From Acidobacteriota bacterium (GTDB lineage Bacteria; Acidobacteriota; UBA6911; JACQSX01), in assembly GCA_016211105.1 (NCBI GenBank), contig JACQSX010000018.1:1-64000 (forward strand): a stretch of 64,000 nucleotides of DNA, written 5' to 3'. This document shows positions 9,601 to 18,033 of this stretch, one piece after another. The first letter of the stretch is position 1. Each line of letters begins with the position of its first letter. The notes below the pieces were generated by a model that had not been told where the DNA came from, made no database searches, and worked only from the letters and a program-made list of their open reading frames with translations. The translations under genes were made by a program, and so were the position numbers.

Positions 9601-10244
9601 CAGGATGGTTGCTTCACCTGCGGACCTTCCTTGTGCAACAAAGGTCTAAAGCGGGATGAAAACGTAATCCCGACCTGTTTGACTGTCTCCAACCGTGGCT
9701 CGGAAAAAAAGAACGGCATGGTCTGTCCCGGGATCAACGGCTTGCCAAAATCTATGGTGTGGACCTTCATCGGCGCTAGGTCCTTATCATACAGAATCAG
9801 ATGGATATGGAGCTCGGGCAAGATGTTCGTGCTAATGTTGGTTACTTCTCCGTCAACCCTCATTGAATTGCCCTGAAAATCGGCATGCAACGTTTTTAGT
9901 TCCAGACTCGTGGTTGTGTCTCGGCCTACATCGTAAAAATTAGGAAAATAGGACAGAGGCGTAAAGGCCAGTGCAAGGAATGCGATCAGAGACGCGCCCA
10001 GGCTTACCCACAGAGCGCGATAAACTGCGGGCAACACCGGACGCCGGCTGATCGCGGCTGAAACCGCGCGGGGTACACGCTCTTTGTACTGAAGAAAATA
10101 CTCGCGGCTTATGCGGTCCAGCAGTGCCGCTCGCTCTTCACGATGTCGAAGAAGAACATAAAGGGCTCCGGCTGCAAAAAGCACAAGGAGTACCCCGATG
10201 GCGCCCTGAAGGGAGTGACTCAAAACTTCGATACGATACTGCAT
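9600..10244 (-). CDS. Membrane-anchored protein with FxLYD-like domain
   Basis: 214 residues: an N-terminal membrane helix (AIGVLLVLFAAGALYVLL), a basic cytosolic loop, a second helix (~75-100), then an extracytoplasmic beta domain (DFQGNSMRVDGEVTNISTN...LILYDKDLAPM...PLIPGQTMPF). That domain has the layout of FxLYD/DUF2393-type domains. The function is unknown. It is the first gene of a two-gene unit with the DUF4118 protein (TGATG overlap). The 10245-10489 gap to exbD shows no clear promoter. Confidence 0.65.
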   Translation of the reverse strand: MQYRIEVLSHSLQGAIGVLLVLFAAGALYVLLRHREERAALLDRISREYFLQYKERVPRAVSAAISRRPVLPAVYRALWVSLGASLIAFLALAFTPLSYFPNFYDVGRDTTTSLELKTLHADFQGNSMRVDGEVTNISTNILPELHIHLILYDKDLAPMKVHTIDFGKPLIPGQTMPFFFSEPRLETVKQVGITFSSRFRPLLHKEGPQVKQPS

Positions 10245-10489
10245 GGATCTCTATTGCTGGCGCAAGACTTTCCTAAATCCACCGCGGAAGGCTGGCAACA
10301 ACTGCAGTCTGGCGGGAAGCAAAAACGGTTGAACGGTCCAGCATTTTTCTCCCGGCGTCGCTCACATGCATCGCCGTCAAGACTCCTATTGTAGTCATCT
10401 CCTTTACCGGATTATCAACATAAAAGTTTCTGATGGAGGTACAATTAGGGAGAAAGCTTTAGAGTTTCAAGGAGAGAATGTAGCTGCCA

Positions 10490-10957
10490 ATGGCGACGCT
10501 GAATGGCGGAAATTCCAGAGTTAGCGGAGTAACATCGGATATCAATGTTACTCCTATGGCCGACATCATGCTGGTATTGCTGATCATTTTTATGATCGCC
10601 ACTCCCATGCTGCAAGAGGGCATTTACGTGGACATGGCCAAAGCCCAAAATGCGGAAGTCGCGCAAGGAGCTATTGAGAAAGATGTGACGACGGTTGCTT
10701 TGACACGCGACGAGAAAGTTTACTGGAACCACGAAGAAATCGGCATGGACCAATTAGAAGAGAGGCTGGCCGAGTTAATGGCAAAGTCTCCGGAAAAGCC
10801 GATATTCGTCAAGAGCGACGCCGCGGTCAAATACGGCCGAGTCGTGGAAACCCTCAACAAAGCCCGAGATGCCGGAGTCGAACGCGTGGGATTGCTGGTA
10901 GAACATGAAACCAGAAGCACCGACACGAAGTTGATCAGCCAGCAGTTAGTGTTCTGA
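10490..10957 (+). CDS. exbD: ExbD/TolR biopolymer transport protein
   Basis: 155 residues with the ExbD/TolR signature: a short cytosolic N terminus, DINVTPMADIMLVLLIIFMIATPM (one membrane helix with the proton-path Asp), and a periplasmic domain containing VFVKSDAAVKYGRVVETL. It should work with ExbB in a proton-driven motor that energises TonB. No exbB is adjacent; a TonB-type gene lies about 7.4 kb away beyond the accessory island. AAGGAGAG stands 12 bp upstream of the ATG. The 10958-11141 flank carries no recognisable gene. Confidence 0.85.
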   Translation: MATLNGGNSRVSGVTSDINVTPMADIMLVLLIIFMIATPMLQEGIYVDMAKAQNAEVAQGAIEKDVTTVALTRDEKVYWNHEEIGMDQLEERLAELMAKSPEKPIFVKSDAAVKYGRVVETLNKARDAGVERVGLLVEHETRSTDTKLISQQLVF

Positions 10958-11141
10958 GCTTCTTGACCCACCCGGCTCGGGCTAGCCAAGCACACCAAGT
11001 CTTGTGGAGCGACAATATTCGGAGATTCTAAAACTCTCTCTGGAACAACCCCAACAATACAAAGCCCGGCAGATTTGAACTTGGGAACTTCTGTTACTGG
11101 GACCGTCTTATCGAGAGCGCTATCTGGAAGAAGAGTTAAGG

Positions 11142-12938
11142 TCAGACCTCCTGATCTCGTGGAATTTCGGATGAGCCGATTTTGAAGATCAGCGTGAGGT
11201 CCGTGCCTGGGAAGACGGTTTGAGTTTCATTAAGGGCGGCACAGAGTTGTGCGATTGCGTGATCGTGGGCGGCCTGCGCGAGGTGGTGAAGCCGGACGGT
11301 CAGAGTGTTGGTTTTCGAGTCGGGAACCAAATCGACTTCGTTGTGGAAGATGTGACGCAGGAGGGCGCGGGCATCGTCGGAGCGGACGAGGTGCTCACGA
11401 AGCAATGAAGCCAGACTGGTCTCGGCGCGATAGGCGATCATCTTGATGGTATCGACAAAGTGTTTGCGCTCGGTACGCAGCCGTGTGAAGCGATCCTGCT
11501 CAGGCAAGGATTGGACGGGAATGTGATGCGCGGTTTGTTTGCGCTGCTGTTTGAGGCTATCGATCTGCAGATCCAGATGCTGGATGTGTTCCTGCAGTTG
11601 CCCCTTGCGCTGGGGATAGCTCTGAAGCTCCGATTCGGCGGGGTCCTCGGATAAAGTCAGCGCGCCGAATTGGGCGGCCAACCGATAGCGCTGGCCCGTT
11701 TTGGACCGGATCTGGCTATCCAGCTGGCGCCACTGCGGATTCACCACGGAAATCGCATCAGGAATCGTTTCGGTTCCGTACTCTACCAGACGGTCTAAGC
11801 CATAGTGTTCTCTCATATATCGGAAGAAGTTTTCCTGACACCATCTGGCGAATAGCGACACCGCCAGTGTCGTCATGGGCGACAGAAAGTTGGTCGTCAG
11901 CATCGAGGTCTGATGGCCGCTGTCGGTGAGCCGACGAATCTCGCGGACCCAGAGGTTGTTGGACAAGCGGCTGCCGCGCTCGGCCAATTTCATGGTGACC
12001 GCTTCGCCACCGGCCAGGGTGATGCTCTGGGAGCTAAACTCCTCCGGTCTCCAATCGTCTTTGGGAAACTTGTGATAGGTCAGCAGGGCAATCCGCTTTT
12101 GCCACAACTGCTGGAACAAGTCCGGACTGTAGCCTTCGCGATCGATGACCACCGTGAACCAGTGGGCGCGTGGATTGTCGGCCAGCTGCTGCTCCAGCTC
12201 TGGGCTCTTGGGGAGGGATGTCTCCAACCACGGAATCACATCCTGCTTGAGCGTGGCGATCAATCCAGGGTCGACTTCCTTGTTGATATACAGAAACGGC
12301 TGCCCGTCCATCGCGTTGATCCAGTAATCGGTCGTCGCGCGCAGGCATAACCGTTCCCGGGCCACATAATGGCGCGGCAGGGCGGTCTGGTTTCCGTGAT
12401 AGACCCGCACATGGCCATCGCAGTAAAAATACAGTTCGCTGTCGTTCTGCCGCGCGATCCATTCCTTGGCCAGTTGCGCATTCCAGGTCATGGCCTGACC
12501 CAGATCCCGACACAACCGTTGCAGCTTTTCGCGCAGCGTCCGCACCTCCGGGATGCGATCCAGTCCCAAGACTTTGCCCCACTCGCCCGGCGCTTGATAG
12601 CGCAACTGTTCCACCGACCGAATCCGCGCCAGGGCCATGAATGCCAACAACAGAAAGATACTGTCGATACCGTAGAATCCGTCGGGCAGCTGATACATCT
12701 GCGGGCTATAGCGCAGCAGTCCTTGCGCCAGCAGCGCCGGCAATGCCAGCAACACGCCGCCTTGGGGCACATCGCACGCCGTTTGAAATTCGATCGGCGC
12801 CGATGCCAGTGCCCCCATCGCCGCCGCGACTCGTTCCAGCGAACGTGTCGTCGCATTTCCCATCGGCGCTTGGCTGTCGCTCTGGCTGCGCTCGCTTTTG
12901 GTGGTGATTACACTCGTGCCGCCGAGTTCTGTTTTTTT
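11142..12938 (-). CDS. Transposase, DDE-type catalytic part
   Basis: About 600 residues in one frame. The segment YFYCDGHVRVYHGNQ is a plausible first catalytic Asp, WFTVVIDREGYSPDLF a second, and the region SLFARWCQENFFRYMREHYG is the typical end of an RNase-H-like transposase core, followed by a coiled coil. The reading frame is separated from the N-terminal HTH part by an A7 run (12938-12932). Removal of one A, or a +1 shift, joins the two. The protein uses the inverted repeat for its last codons (RDQEV-stop). Confidence 0.75.
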   Translation of the reverse strand, partial: KKTELGGTSVITTKSERSQSDSQAPMGNATTRSLERVAAAMGALASAPIEFQTACDVPQGGVLLALPALLAQGLLRYSPQMYQLPDGFYGIDSIFLLLAFMALARIRSVEQLRYQAPGEWGKVLGLDRIPEVRTLREKLQRLCRDLGQAMTWNAQLAKEWIARQNDSELYFYCDGHVRVYHGNQTALPRHYVARERLCLRATTDYWINAMDGQPFLYINKEVDPGLIATLKQDVIPWLETSLPKSPELEQQLADNPRAHWFTVVIDREGYSPDLFQQLWQKRIALLTYHKFPKDDWRPEEFSSQSITLAGGEAVTMKLAERGSRLSNNLWVREIRRLTDSGHQTSMLTTNFLSPMTTLAVSLFARWCQENFFRYMREHYGLDRLVEYGTETIPDAISVVNPQWRQLDSQIRSKTGQRYRLAAQFGALTLSEDPAESELQSYPQRKGQLQEHIQHLDLQIDSLKQQRKQTAHHIPVQSLPEQDRFTRLRTERKHFVDTIKMIAYRAETSLASLLREHLVRSDDARALLRHIFHNEVDLVPDSKTNTLTVRLHHLAQAAHDHAIAQLCAALNETQTVFPGTDLTLIFKIGSSEIPRDQEV

Positions 12939-13374
12939 GAGGGGCTGGCAGCCGCCCCGCCCGGATCGCTTTGTGTAGCGTGTTGGCCAATACCTTCGTT
13001 TCACTGGCGACTTCCGGCACACTGCGTCCCTCGTCCAACAGCGTCCGCGCCCGCTCCAATACTTCTCCCTTCAGTACCGACGCGGAACTCTGGCGCGCCT
13101 TGCTCTGATAGAACCCTTTAGCGCCGTGGTCCCGATACACTTTCACGTATCGCTTCACCGTGATGCTCGGCACCCCAAAAGCCTTCACGATCTCCTTCGG
13201 CTTCACCGTCCCGTTGACGATCATCTGGCTTGTGAACATCCGGAAACTCCCTACGTCGTCTTCCTCGTGATGGAACACCGGCAAATGACCGTGGATGTAC
13301 CACACCTGTCCTTCTTCCTTTTGCACTGCAATACTGCTGTTGATTTCCGTCACTCCAGCGGGAAATATTGGCAA
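12934..13374 (-). CDS. Transposase, N-terminal helix-turn-helix part
   Basis: About 147 residues up to the A7 run. KPKEIVKAFGVPSITVKRYVKVYRDHG is a clear helix-turn-helix, and a second one follows (EGRSVPEVASETKVLANTLHKAIRAGRL). The ORF track extends it to 12706, but after LPAPQKN the frame leaves the conserved part and overlaps the catalytic frame. It is either the first half of a transposase made by frameshifting or transcriptional slippage at the A7 run, or a broken gene. Confidence 0.65.
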
Positions 13375-13491
13375 TTGTCGTTGCGCATTCCGCTTTTGTA
13401 GCCGCTTCGCCTCGCCATTGCAATCGCGTTTTCCGGTTCATTTCGTTTTCCTGGAAAGGCCCGATTTACTGGACGAGATCAGGAGGTCTGA

Positions 13492-14123
13492 AATTACCAC
13501 CAGCTCTACTCGGCGAGGTTGGCGTTGAGGATATCGCTGCCTATGTTTCTTTCATCCGGAACCGGGCAGGTCTCACCGATCAATCTGCTCTTGCAGGAGT
13601 CATTGGTACTCTTGCGCAGGCGGTGACCCCAACCTTTCTCGGAAGGCTTGAGCGAACATACAGTCACATCAGACTGGTTGCCCGAAAACTTCTGGCCTTG
13701 GTTAAGCCCCCATTGGACGACACCACGGTAACGTCGATTGTAGAAGCGCTGACTGAAAAAACTTATGCTCATGGGCACGGAATCGGCAGAAAAGAAGCAC
13801 GCCAGCTTGGTTTGAGAGTGGACGAACTTGAAGGGGAATTAGCTGCTCTCGTCTGGGAATTGTACTGCGATTATGAAAATGCGCTCCACCTGGACGAAAG
13901 TGGGGACCCCACGACATTCCTGACAGAAACTGGTCCTGACTCTGTTGCCCGCGACGACTACGAAGTAGCGTACATTGAGTCCGAGCAGCTCTTGCACGTT
14001 TTCTCTGGCAACTTGAACGTCAGGAGAATTCGCAGAATCCCCCAGCAAATATCCTTCAGCGTCAGGCACTCCTTTGCTCCAGACCAGCGCAGCGATGTCT
14101 CTTATGTCACTTGGTCTTCCTGA
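13492..14123 (+). pseudogene. 3' part of a ClpP/SDH-fold serine protease gene, cut by the IS
   Basis: Directly after the IS end, an open frame continues as LPPALLGEVGVEDIAAYVSFIRNRAG, then TYSHIRLVARKLLALVKPP and YAHGHGIGRKEARQLGL, ending in WELYCDYENALHLD. These look like the C-terminal half of the SDH (serine dehydrogenase proteinase) group of membrane-linked ClpP-fold proteases. The N-terminal half with the nucleophile is missing, and the left flank of the IS does not carry it, so material was lost. The frame overlaps the convergent AbiEii gene by up to 285 bp. Confidence 0.5.
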
Positions 14124-14606
14124 AAGGAGCTTGAGCAGGAAATAGTCTCGATACGCCGGTACCCGGATCGTAATCGTGCGACTTCCAACGTGAATGCCAG
14201 CATCCGTGCTGCCAAGGACGAGATGCTCGTCGACGACAAGGGATTCCCCATGCCTTCCCCTGACTTCGCCTTCGATGAAATCCAGCGATGTCTTAATTTT
14301 CTGCTTTCCATCGCCGAGGAATTTCACCAGCCTCAAAAAACCGGACTCTTTGGTTTTCTCTTTTGCCTCCACAGTCATTTCCGGAAGCCACTCGGCGATC
14401 TTATCAATGTTCCACTCGCCAAGCCGCGGAATCACAAAATCACAGTCTCGGGAATAGCGGGACACCGGTACATAGGCACGCAAGGCATAGCCACCAATCA
14501 CAATTAAAGGCGGCTTCCTGAAATCTGATGACTTCTGCCTCAGCCGCTCAAGGAGCTCGCCAATTTGCTCCTCTCGCAGAGCCATCAGCTCAAGCTGCTT
14601 AGCCAA
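13839..14606 (-). CDS. AbiEii-type nucleotidyltransferase (toxin of type IV TA pair)
   Basis: Up to 255 residues. Nucleotidyltransferase motifs are visible: IVIGGYALRAYVPVSRYSRDCDFVIP (GG...R-x-R-D-x-D) and a later FLLKLLSGRPSDIRDIAAL, as in AbiEii/AbiGii toxins. These toxins add nucleotides to tRNA or similar targets. The TTG at 14606 overlaps the end of the upstream AbiEi-like gene by 8 bp; ATG at 14585 is an alternative. The last ~90 residues overlap the serine-protease frame on the other strand and may not be the native C terminus. Confidence 0.72.
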   Translation of the reverse strand: MAKQLELMALREEQIGELLERLRQKSSDFRKPPLIVIGGYALRAYVPVSRYSRDCDFVIPRLGEWNIDKIAEWLPEMTVEAKEKTKESGFLRLVKFLGDGKQKIKTSLDFIEGEVRGRHGESLVVDEHLVLGSTDAGIHVGSRTITIRVPAYRDYFLLKLLSGRPSDIRDIAALVWSKGVPDAEGYLLGDSANSPDVQVARENVQELLGLNVRYFVVVAGNRVRTSFCQECRGVPTFVQVERIFIIAVQFPDESS

Positions 14607-15294
14607 GGTCGAGCACCTTTCGTGCAGCTTCTTCCACTCGCTGTCTCACGAAAAAATCCGCAATCCGGATTCGTGTGCTGTCCTCACTCTTCCCTTCAAT
14701 CATTGCGGAGCCGAGCTTCAAAACCTGGCTGACTCTGGCATTGGTTCTCCGTATCCGCTCCCATGCGTGCTTGGAAATTTTGTTCCAGTCGAGAGAATCG
14801 CGATTCTGCTGTACCGCAGCGAATGCATCCTCAAAAGCCCATTGCTTGATGCAATCGACAATCGTGTCCTCAAGAGCCTCGACGTAAAGATTATCGATTC
14901 GCTTGTAGCTGCCCGGCTTCAAGCGACGTGTCTCGACGGAAATGCCCCATCCCTGCTGTTTTGCAAATGCGCGCAGCGCTCTTGCGAAAGAGGCATCCTG
15001 AACTGCAACACTCACAATGTCGCGATGCACAAAGTCGCCGTTCCAAACTGATGCGGCGCTCTGCTTCTGAAGCACTTTGAAATTCCTGTCTTTCGCGAGG
15101 AATTCAAGTACGCTCTTGCGACGAACAGGAACCCAGTACCAACCCCAGGTGACTCTAGTGACCTTGCCTTGCGCCGCAAGCTGGCTCAAAAACTTCTTTG
15201 CGTTCCTGTCAATTTTCCCGGCATTCCTGACACTGACCAGGCTGCCTTTCCATTCCTTCTCGATCTTCTCAAGAAACTTGTTGAGGTATTCCAT
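14599..15294 (-). CDS. AbiEi-like antitoxin / transcriptional regulator
   Basis: 231 residues. The N-terminal ~70 residues form a winged-helix-like unit (KKFLSQLAAQGKVTRVTWGWYWVP), followed by an AbiEi-type core (VWNGDFVHRDIVSVAV, DNLYVEALEDTIVDCIKQWAFEDAF). It is immediately upstream of and overlaps the nucleotidyltransferase, the order of AbiE pairs, in which AbiEi antagonises the toxin and represses the promoter. ATG at 15294 follows AAGGTGAATGGC; the ORF-track start is a GTG at 15303. Confidence 0.68.
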   Translation of the reverse strand: MEYLNKFLEKIEKEWKGSLVSVRNAGKIDRNAKKFLSQLAAQGKVTRVTWGWYWVPVRRKSVLEFLAKDRNFKVLQKQSAASVWNGDFVHRDIVSVAVQDASFARALRAFAKQQGWGISVETRRLKPGSYKRIDNLYVEALEDTIVDCIKQWAFEDAFAAVQQNRDSLDWNKISKHAWERIRRTNARVSQVLKLGSAMIEGKSEDSTRIRIADFFVRQRVEEAARKVLDLG

Positions 15295-15303
15295 GCCATT
15301 CAC

Positions 15304-15357
15304 CTTACCAACCTATTTGGCAAGTTAGAGTATAAAAACTTTCGTTCACCTTTTCAA
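15304..15357 (-). promoter_or_regulatory. Promoter and dyad operator of the AbiE-like pair
   Basis: On the minus strand TTGAAA (15357-15352) and TATACT (15334-15329) are separated by 17 bp, a strong sigma-70-type promoter. Just downstream, covering the expected start site, is the dyad CTTACCAA-CCTAT-TTGGCAAG (15304-15324). AbiEi proteins are known to repress through inverted repeats at this position, so this is the likely autoregulatory site. Confidence 0.6.
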
Positions 15358-15697
15358 GTATTTTGGCAACAATGGGAGATAAAGATATTTCTGCTGAATC
15401 GTCCTCCCGTTTTCCGCCCATTTTCGTTGTAAATCTTTGGTAAGATTTGGTAAAGTGCCGACTGCAAAAGCCGAACTAAGTTATTGTTTCCGTTAGACTT
15501 TGGTAGCAGTTGGTAGGGCCTCAAGTTGCGACTTGAGATAGGCTCGACGTGCCCGCAATAAAGCGCAGACGCGCTCTCAAGAACTACAACCCAAGAAAGG
15601 AACATCTGCCCTTAAAGCGAACCGGAGTCCGGCCTGATGACATCGAGAACGTGCCGAAAGTGCTAAACTGAGCCTTAAGCTTCTTTAAAGAGACGCG
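15358..15697. other. AT-rich gap with TTTGGTA repeats and a small hairpin
   Basis: 340 bp between the divergent AbiE pair and the XRE-protease gene, visibly richer in A+T than the flanks. TTTGGTA occurs three times (two in CTTTGGTAAGATTTGGTAAAG, one in GACTTTGGTAGCAG), the same core as the AbiE dyad. A perfect 7-bp stem CTCAAGT-TGCG-ACTTGAG lies at 15520-15537 without a T-run. No ORF is credible here. Confidence 0.4.
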
Positions 15698-16861
15698 ATG
15701 CCGAGAGCGACAAAAGTACCCATCACGAAAGACGTCCTTCGTTGGGCGATTGACGAATCTGGTATTCCCTTGGCGAACCTTGCCGACAAAGTGCAAGTGT
15801 CTCAGGACGAATTGCAGCAGTGGATTGAAGGCACTGGTGTACCCACACTTTCGAAGTTTCGTCGTCTAGCATCCTTGCTTCATCGTCCTACTGCGCTATT
15901 TCTGCTTCCTGCCCCTCCTGCGGTCCAGCGACCCCATGTTCAATTTCGTCGCCCGACTGGGGGACAAGTACGACGCCCCAATCCCGCCGAACTGCGCGCA
16001 TTGCGGCAAGCAGCACGCATGCAACGTGTGCTCGCATGGGTTACGCACGAGCTAGCGATCGGGGTCAAGAATCTTCCCAAAATTCAATTGTCGACACGTC
16101 CCGAGGATGCCGCTGAGAGAGCTCGGATTTGGTGCAATATCTCGCGAATAGGAAAACTTGTGGAGGGTACTTCTTCACAGGCATTTGATGCTTGGCGCGA
16201 CATGGTCGAGAGCAAGGGGATCCTTGTCTATCTTGCCTCTCTGGGTGGGCAATCTTGCAAGGGTTTCTCCCTCTGGGATCAGAACGCTCCGATTGTCTGT
16301 GTAAATACGCATTGGCGGGAGGAGGCGAGGATTTTCACACTTCTCCACGAGCTTGGGCATCTCTTGACACGCACAAACTCCGCGTGCGTGGATGGGGAGA
16401 GACTGCCACGAACCGGTGGCGACCTTGAGGAACGATGGTGCGAGGAGTTCGCTGCTGCGGTATTGCTTCCACAAACTGAAGTTTTTGAGTTCCTTCGCAA
16501 CCTAATGGACTGGCAGCCAGGTCGGAGCATCACCAGTCTAGAAGATGCCCGCCTCCTTGCCCGGAAGTTCAACGCTAGCCTTCGGGCCGCGGTTCTGCGG
16601 CTAATCGAACTTGACGTGTCATCCTGGGACCTGTACGAGCAAATTCCGGCAACGTCTGACAATAAGACACCGGCTGTAGGTGGTCATGGTCGGACCCGAC
16701 GCCAGATCTGCGAGGACCAGTACGGTCGGCGTGTTGCACAGCTCTTTCACGCTGCGGTTCAACACGAACTGATCAGTCGTAACCAAGCTGTCGACTACTT
16801 GGACATTCCGGACGTTGAGTTCGACCACCTCGATATTGGTTCGGGCCAAACCGGAACGTAA
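15698..16861 (+). CDS. XRE-family HTH with ImmA/IrrE metallopeptidase domain
   Basis: 387 residues: helix-turn-helix at ~20-60 (PLANLADKVQVSQDELQQWIEG), then a zinc peptidase of the ImmA/IrrE family with HELGHLL (HExxH) and a downstream ERWCEEFAAAVLLP supplying the third ligand. Such proteins cleave phage or element repressors or act as regulators in toxin-antitoxin modules. It is followed after 3 bp by a PIN-like gene, a pairing seen in mobile DNA. The C-terminal ~70 residues (RRQICEDQYGRRVAQLF...) are conserved in this sub-family. Confidence 0.85.
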   Translation: MPRATKVPITKDVLRWAIDESGIPLANLADKVQVSQDELQQWIEGTGVPTLSKFRRLASLLHRPTALFLLPAPPAVQRPHVQFRRPTGGQVRRPNPAELRALRQAARMQRVLAWVTHELAIGVKNLPKIQLSTRPEDAAERARIWCNISRIGKLVEGTSSQAFDAWRDMVESKGILVYLASLGGQSCKGFSLWDQNAPIVCVNTHWREEARIFTLLHELGHLLTRTNSACVDGERLPRTGGDLEERWCEEFAAAVLLPQTEVFEFLRNLMDWQPGRSITSLEDARLLARKFNASLRAAVLRLIELDVSSWDLYEQIPATSDNKTPAVGGHGRTRRQICEDQYGRRVAQLFHAAVQHELISRNQAVDYLDIPDVEFDHLDIGSGQTGT

Positions 16862-16864
16862 AGG

Positions 16865-17362
16865 ATGGCCGTTGAACGCGCAGTTGCAGTCATCGATACG
16901 TCATCGATCATTGAGATCAGACGCAGTGTTCAGAACGCCCGCAAACAAGATGTCTTCGACGAGTTAGCTCGGCTCGCAGGTGCTGGCGAACTCTACTTTC
17001 CGAAAGAGGTTCTTAAAGAGCTTAAACGTGCAGCTGACCCAAGCAATCCAGACCAACAGTTTGCCTGGGCACGAAAGGTCGAGGCGTCAGCGACGAGTTT
17101 TCCCGTGCCGTTTGAGACAGTACGAGAAGTGCTTGCTGCGGTACCACGCGTGATTGATCCCGATAAACAGGGTGCAGACGAGGCTGACCCCTACATTCTC
17201 GCACTCGCAATAGAACTCCAGAAAGTTGGCAAGAAGGTTGTTGTCGTCACAGAAGAGACTAGGGAGACACCAACAAAGATGTCCCTCCGCACTGCTGCGG
17301 GCATTCTTGGCCTTCCCTCAATTCCGTTGGGTGCGTTCCTCGAATCAAGGAACATCGTATGA
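16865..17362 (+). CDS. PIN-like DUF4411 protein (putative toxin nuclease)
   Basis: 165 residues with a PIN-type first strand, VAVIDTSSIIEIRR, and a downstream acidic segment, GADEADPYILALAIEL, then VVVTEE. This matches the DUF4411 group of PIN-like proteins. PIN domains are Mg-dependent RNases, often VapC toxins. It starts 3 bp after the XRE-ImmA/IrrE gene, which probably acts as antitoxin or regulator. It ends in an ATGA overlap with a small ORF. Confidence 0.72.
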   Translation: MAVERAVAVIDTSSIIEIRRSVQNARKQDVFDELARLAGAGELYFPKEVLKELKRAADPSNPDQQFAWARKVEASATSFPVPFETVREVLAAVPRVIDPDKQGADEADPYILALAIELQKVGKKVVVVTEETRETPTKMSLRTAAGILGLPSIPLGAFLESRNIV

Positions 17363-17589
17363 ACGCGCGCTCGGAAAACATCCCGTCTCTCCCCGACCTT
17401 GACCTCAAGACCCGTGTAAAAGATCCTTCTGTTCCCAAGAATCTCCACATTGACCATAAAGGTTCTTTGCAACTTTTACGCCCGCAGGAATTTGGGAACA
17501 TTAAGGGAACAATTGTTGCCGAATACTGCCAAAAATCGCCTAAAACAACGAACGAAAAAGCAAGGCGAGTCAACAAGATAGCGAATTAA
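17359..17589 (+). CDS. Small hypothetical ORF coupled to the PIN gene
   Basis: 76 residues, Lys/Arg-rich, with no recognised domain. The ATG overlaps the PIN-gene stop by four bases (ATGA), the pattern of translational coupling, which is the main argument that it is real. It ends just before the tRNA fragment, so it may be chance or a truncated product. Confidence 0.3.
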   Translation: MNARSENIPSLPDLDLKTRVKDPSVPKNLHIDHKGSLQLLRPQEFGNIKGTIVAEYCQKSPKTTNEKARRVNKIAN

Positions 17590-17591
17590 AT

Positions 17592-17638
17592 GTTGTCTGC
17601 AAAACCTTTATTCAGCGGTTCGAATCCGCTTACCGCCG
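17592..17638 (+). pseudogene. 3' half of tRNA-Cys(GCA); probable integration (att) scar
   Basis: From the anticodon loop onward this reads as a tRNA: loop CTGCAAA (anticodon GCA at 17599-17601), 3' anticodon strand ACCTT, five-base variable loop, T arm AGCGG-TTCGAAT-CCGCT, 3' acceptor strand TACCGCC. The bases 5' of the loop do not pair, so only the 3' half is present. Such fragments are left when an integrative element recombines with the 3' end of a tRNA gene. The complete tRNA is not in this window. Confidence 0.7.
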
Positions 17639-17640
17639 CC

Positions 17641-17745
17641 GAAATCAAGCAAATCAAGAACATGGCGGTGGAACTGCCGGAGACATTAAAGGCTGAAAAA
17701 CTCAAGGTGGACTACTGGCGAGATAAGGAGTCCACGCGAACATTC
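17641..17745 (+). pseudogene. Short gene fragment, perhaps end of a type I restriction HsdR
   Basis: Next to the tRNA fragment the plus strand reads AVELPETLKAEKLKVDYWRDKE in the middle of a short frame. The pattern (Leu/Lys helix, then V-D-x-W-R-x-K-x-x-T-R) resembles the C-terminal region of type I restriction R subunits, but the stretch is short and the match is from memory. It also occupies the place where the 3' end of the neighbouring PIN gene should be. Confidence 0.25.
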
Positions 17746-18033
17746 CAAAAAAATGTCATCCTTGGGATCAGAAGCAATGGAAACACGGAAAGACGGCGAG
17801 ACCACGACTGCGTCGGAACGAATGGTTCTCAGAAGCTCAATTACGTCGTTGCCGTCGAGTTTTAGCCGGGGGCGTCTCATGACAGTCTCGTATTCGGAGA
17901 GAATCTCGGCAGAGACGCACAAGATATGGGGCGGGCTGCAGGCCAGGGTCAAGACTCTGTCCGGAAGGCTGTCCGCCTTCAGGAGGGCAAAGACGAGAAC
18001 GTTGGTATCAAGAACGAGCCTTGACGGGCGCAT
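17686..18033 (-). pseudogene. PIN-domain toxin (VapC/COG1569-like), 3'-truncated
   Basis: The protein begins with LVLDTNVLVFALL and carries ILCVSAEILSEYETVMRRPRL and SDPKDDIFLEC, the order found in the COG1569 PIN toxins. After DDIFLEC the usual alanine-rich helix and TGN strand are absent and replaced by unrelated sequence, so the last ~30 residues and part of the active site are lost. It is preceded by a remnant of an antitoxin gene. Confidence 0.6.

Larger units (their letters stand above)
11142..13491 (-). mobile_element. Insertion sequence with 19-bp perfect inverted ends
   Basis: The ends TCAGACCTCCTGATCTCGT (11142-11160) and its exact inverse (13473-13491) bound a 2,350-bp element that contains only the transposase frames. 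The transposase stop codon (TGA, 11144-11142) is the outermost base triplet of the left end. I see no clear target duplication. The family is not certain; the size and the HTH-plus-DDE layout suggest an IS4/IS1634-like or unclassified IS. Confidence 0.85.

Noticed and set aside
12369-13121. 250-aa plus-strand ORF over the transposase
   Set aside because: Antisense shadow of a GC-rich gene, low complexity, no domain.
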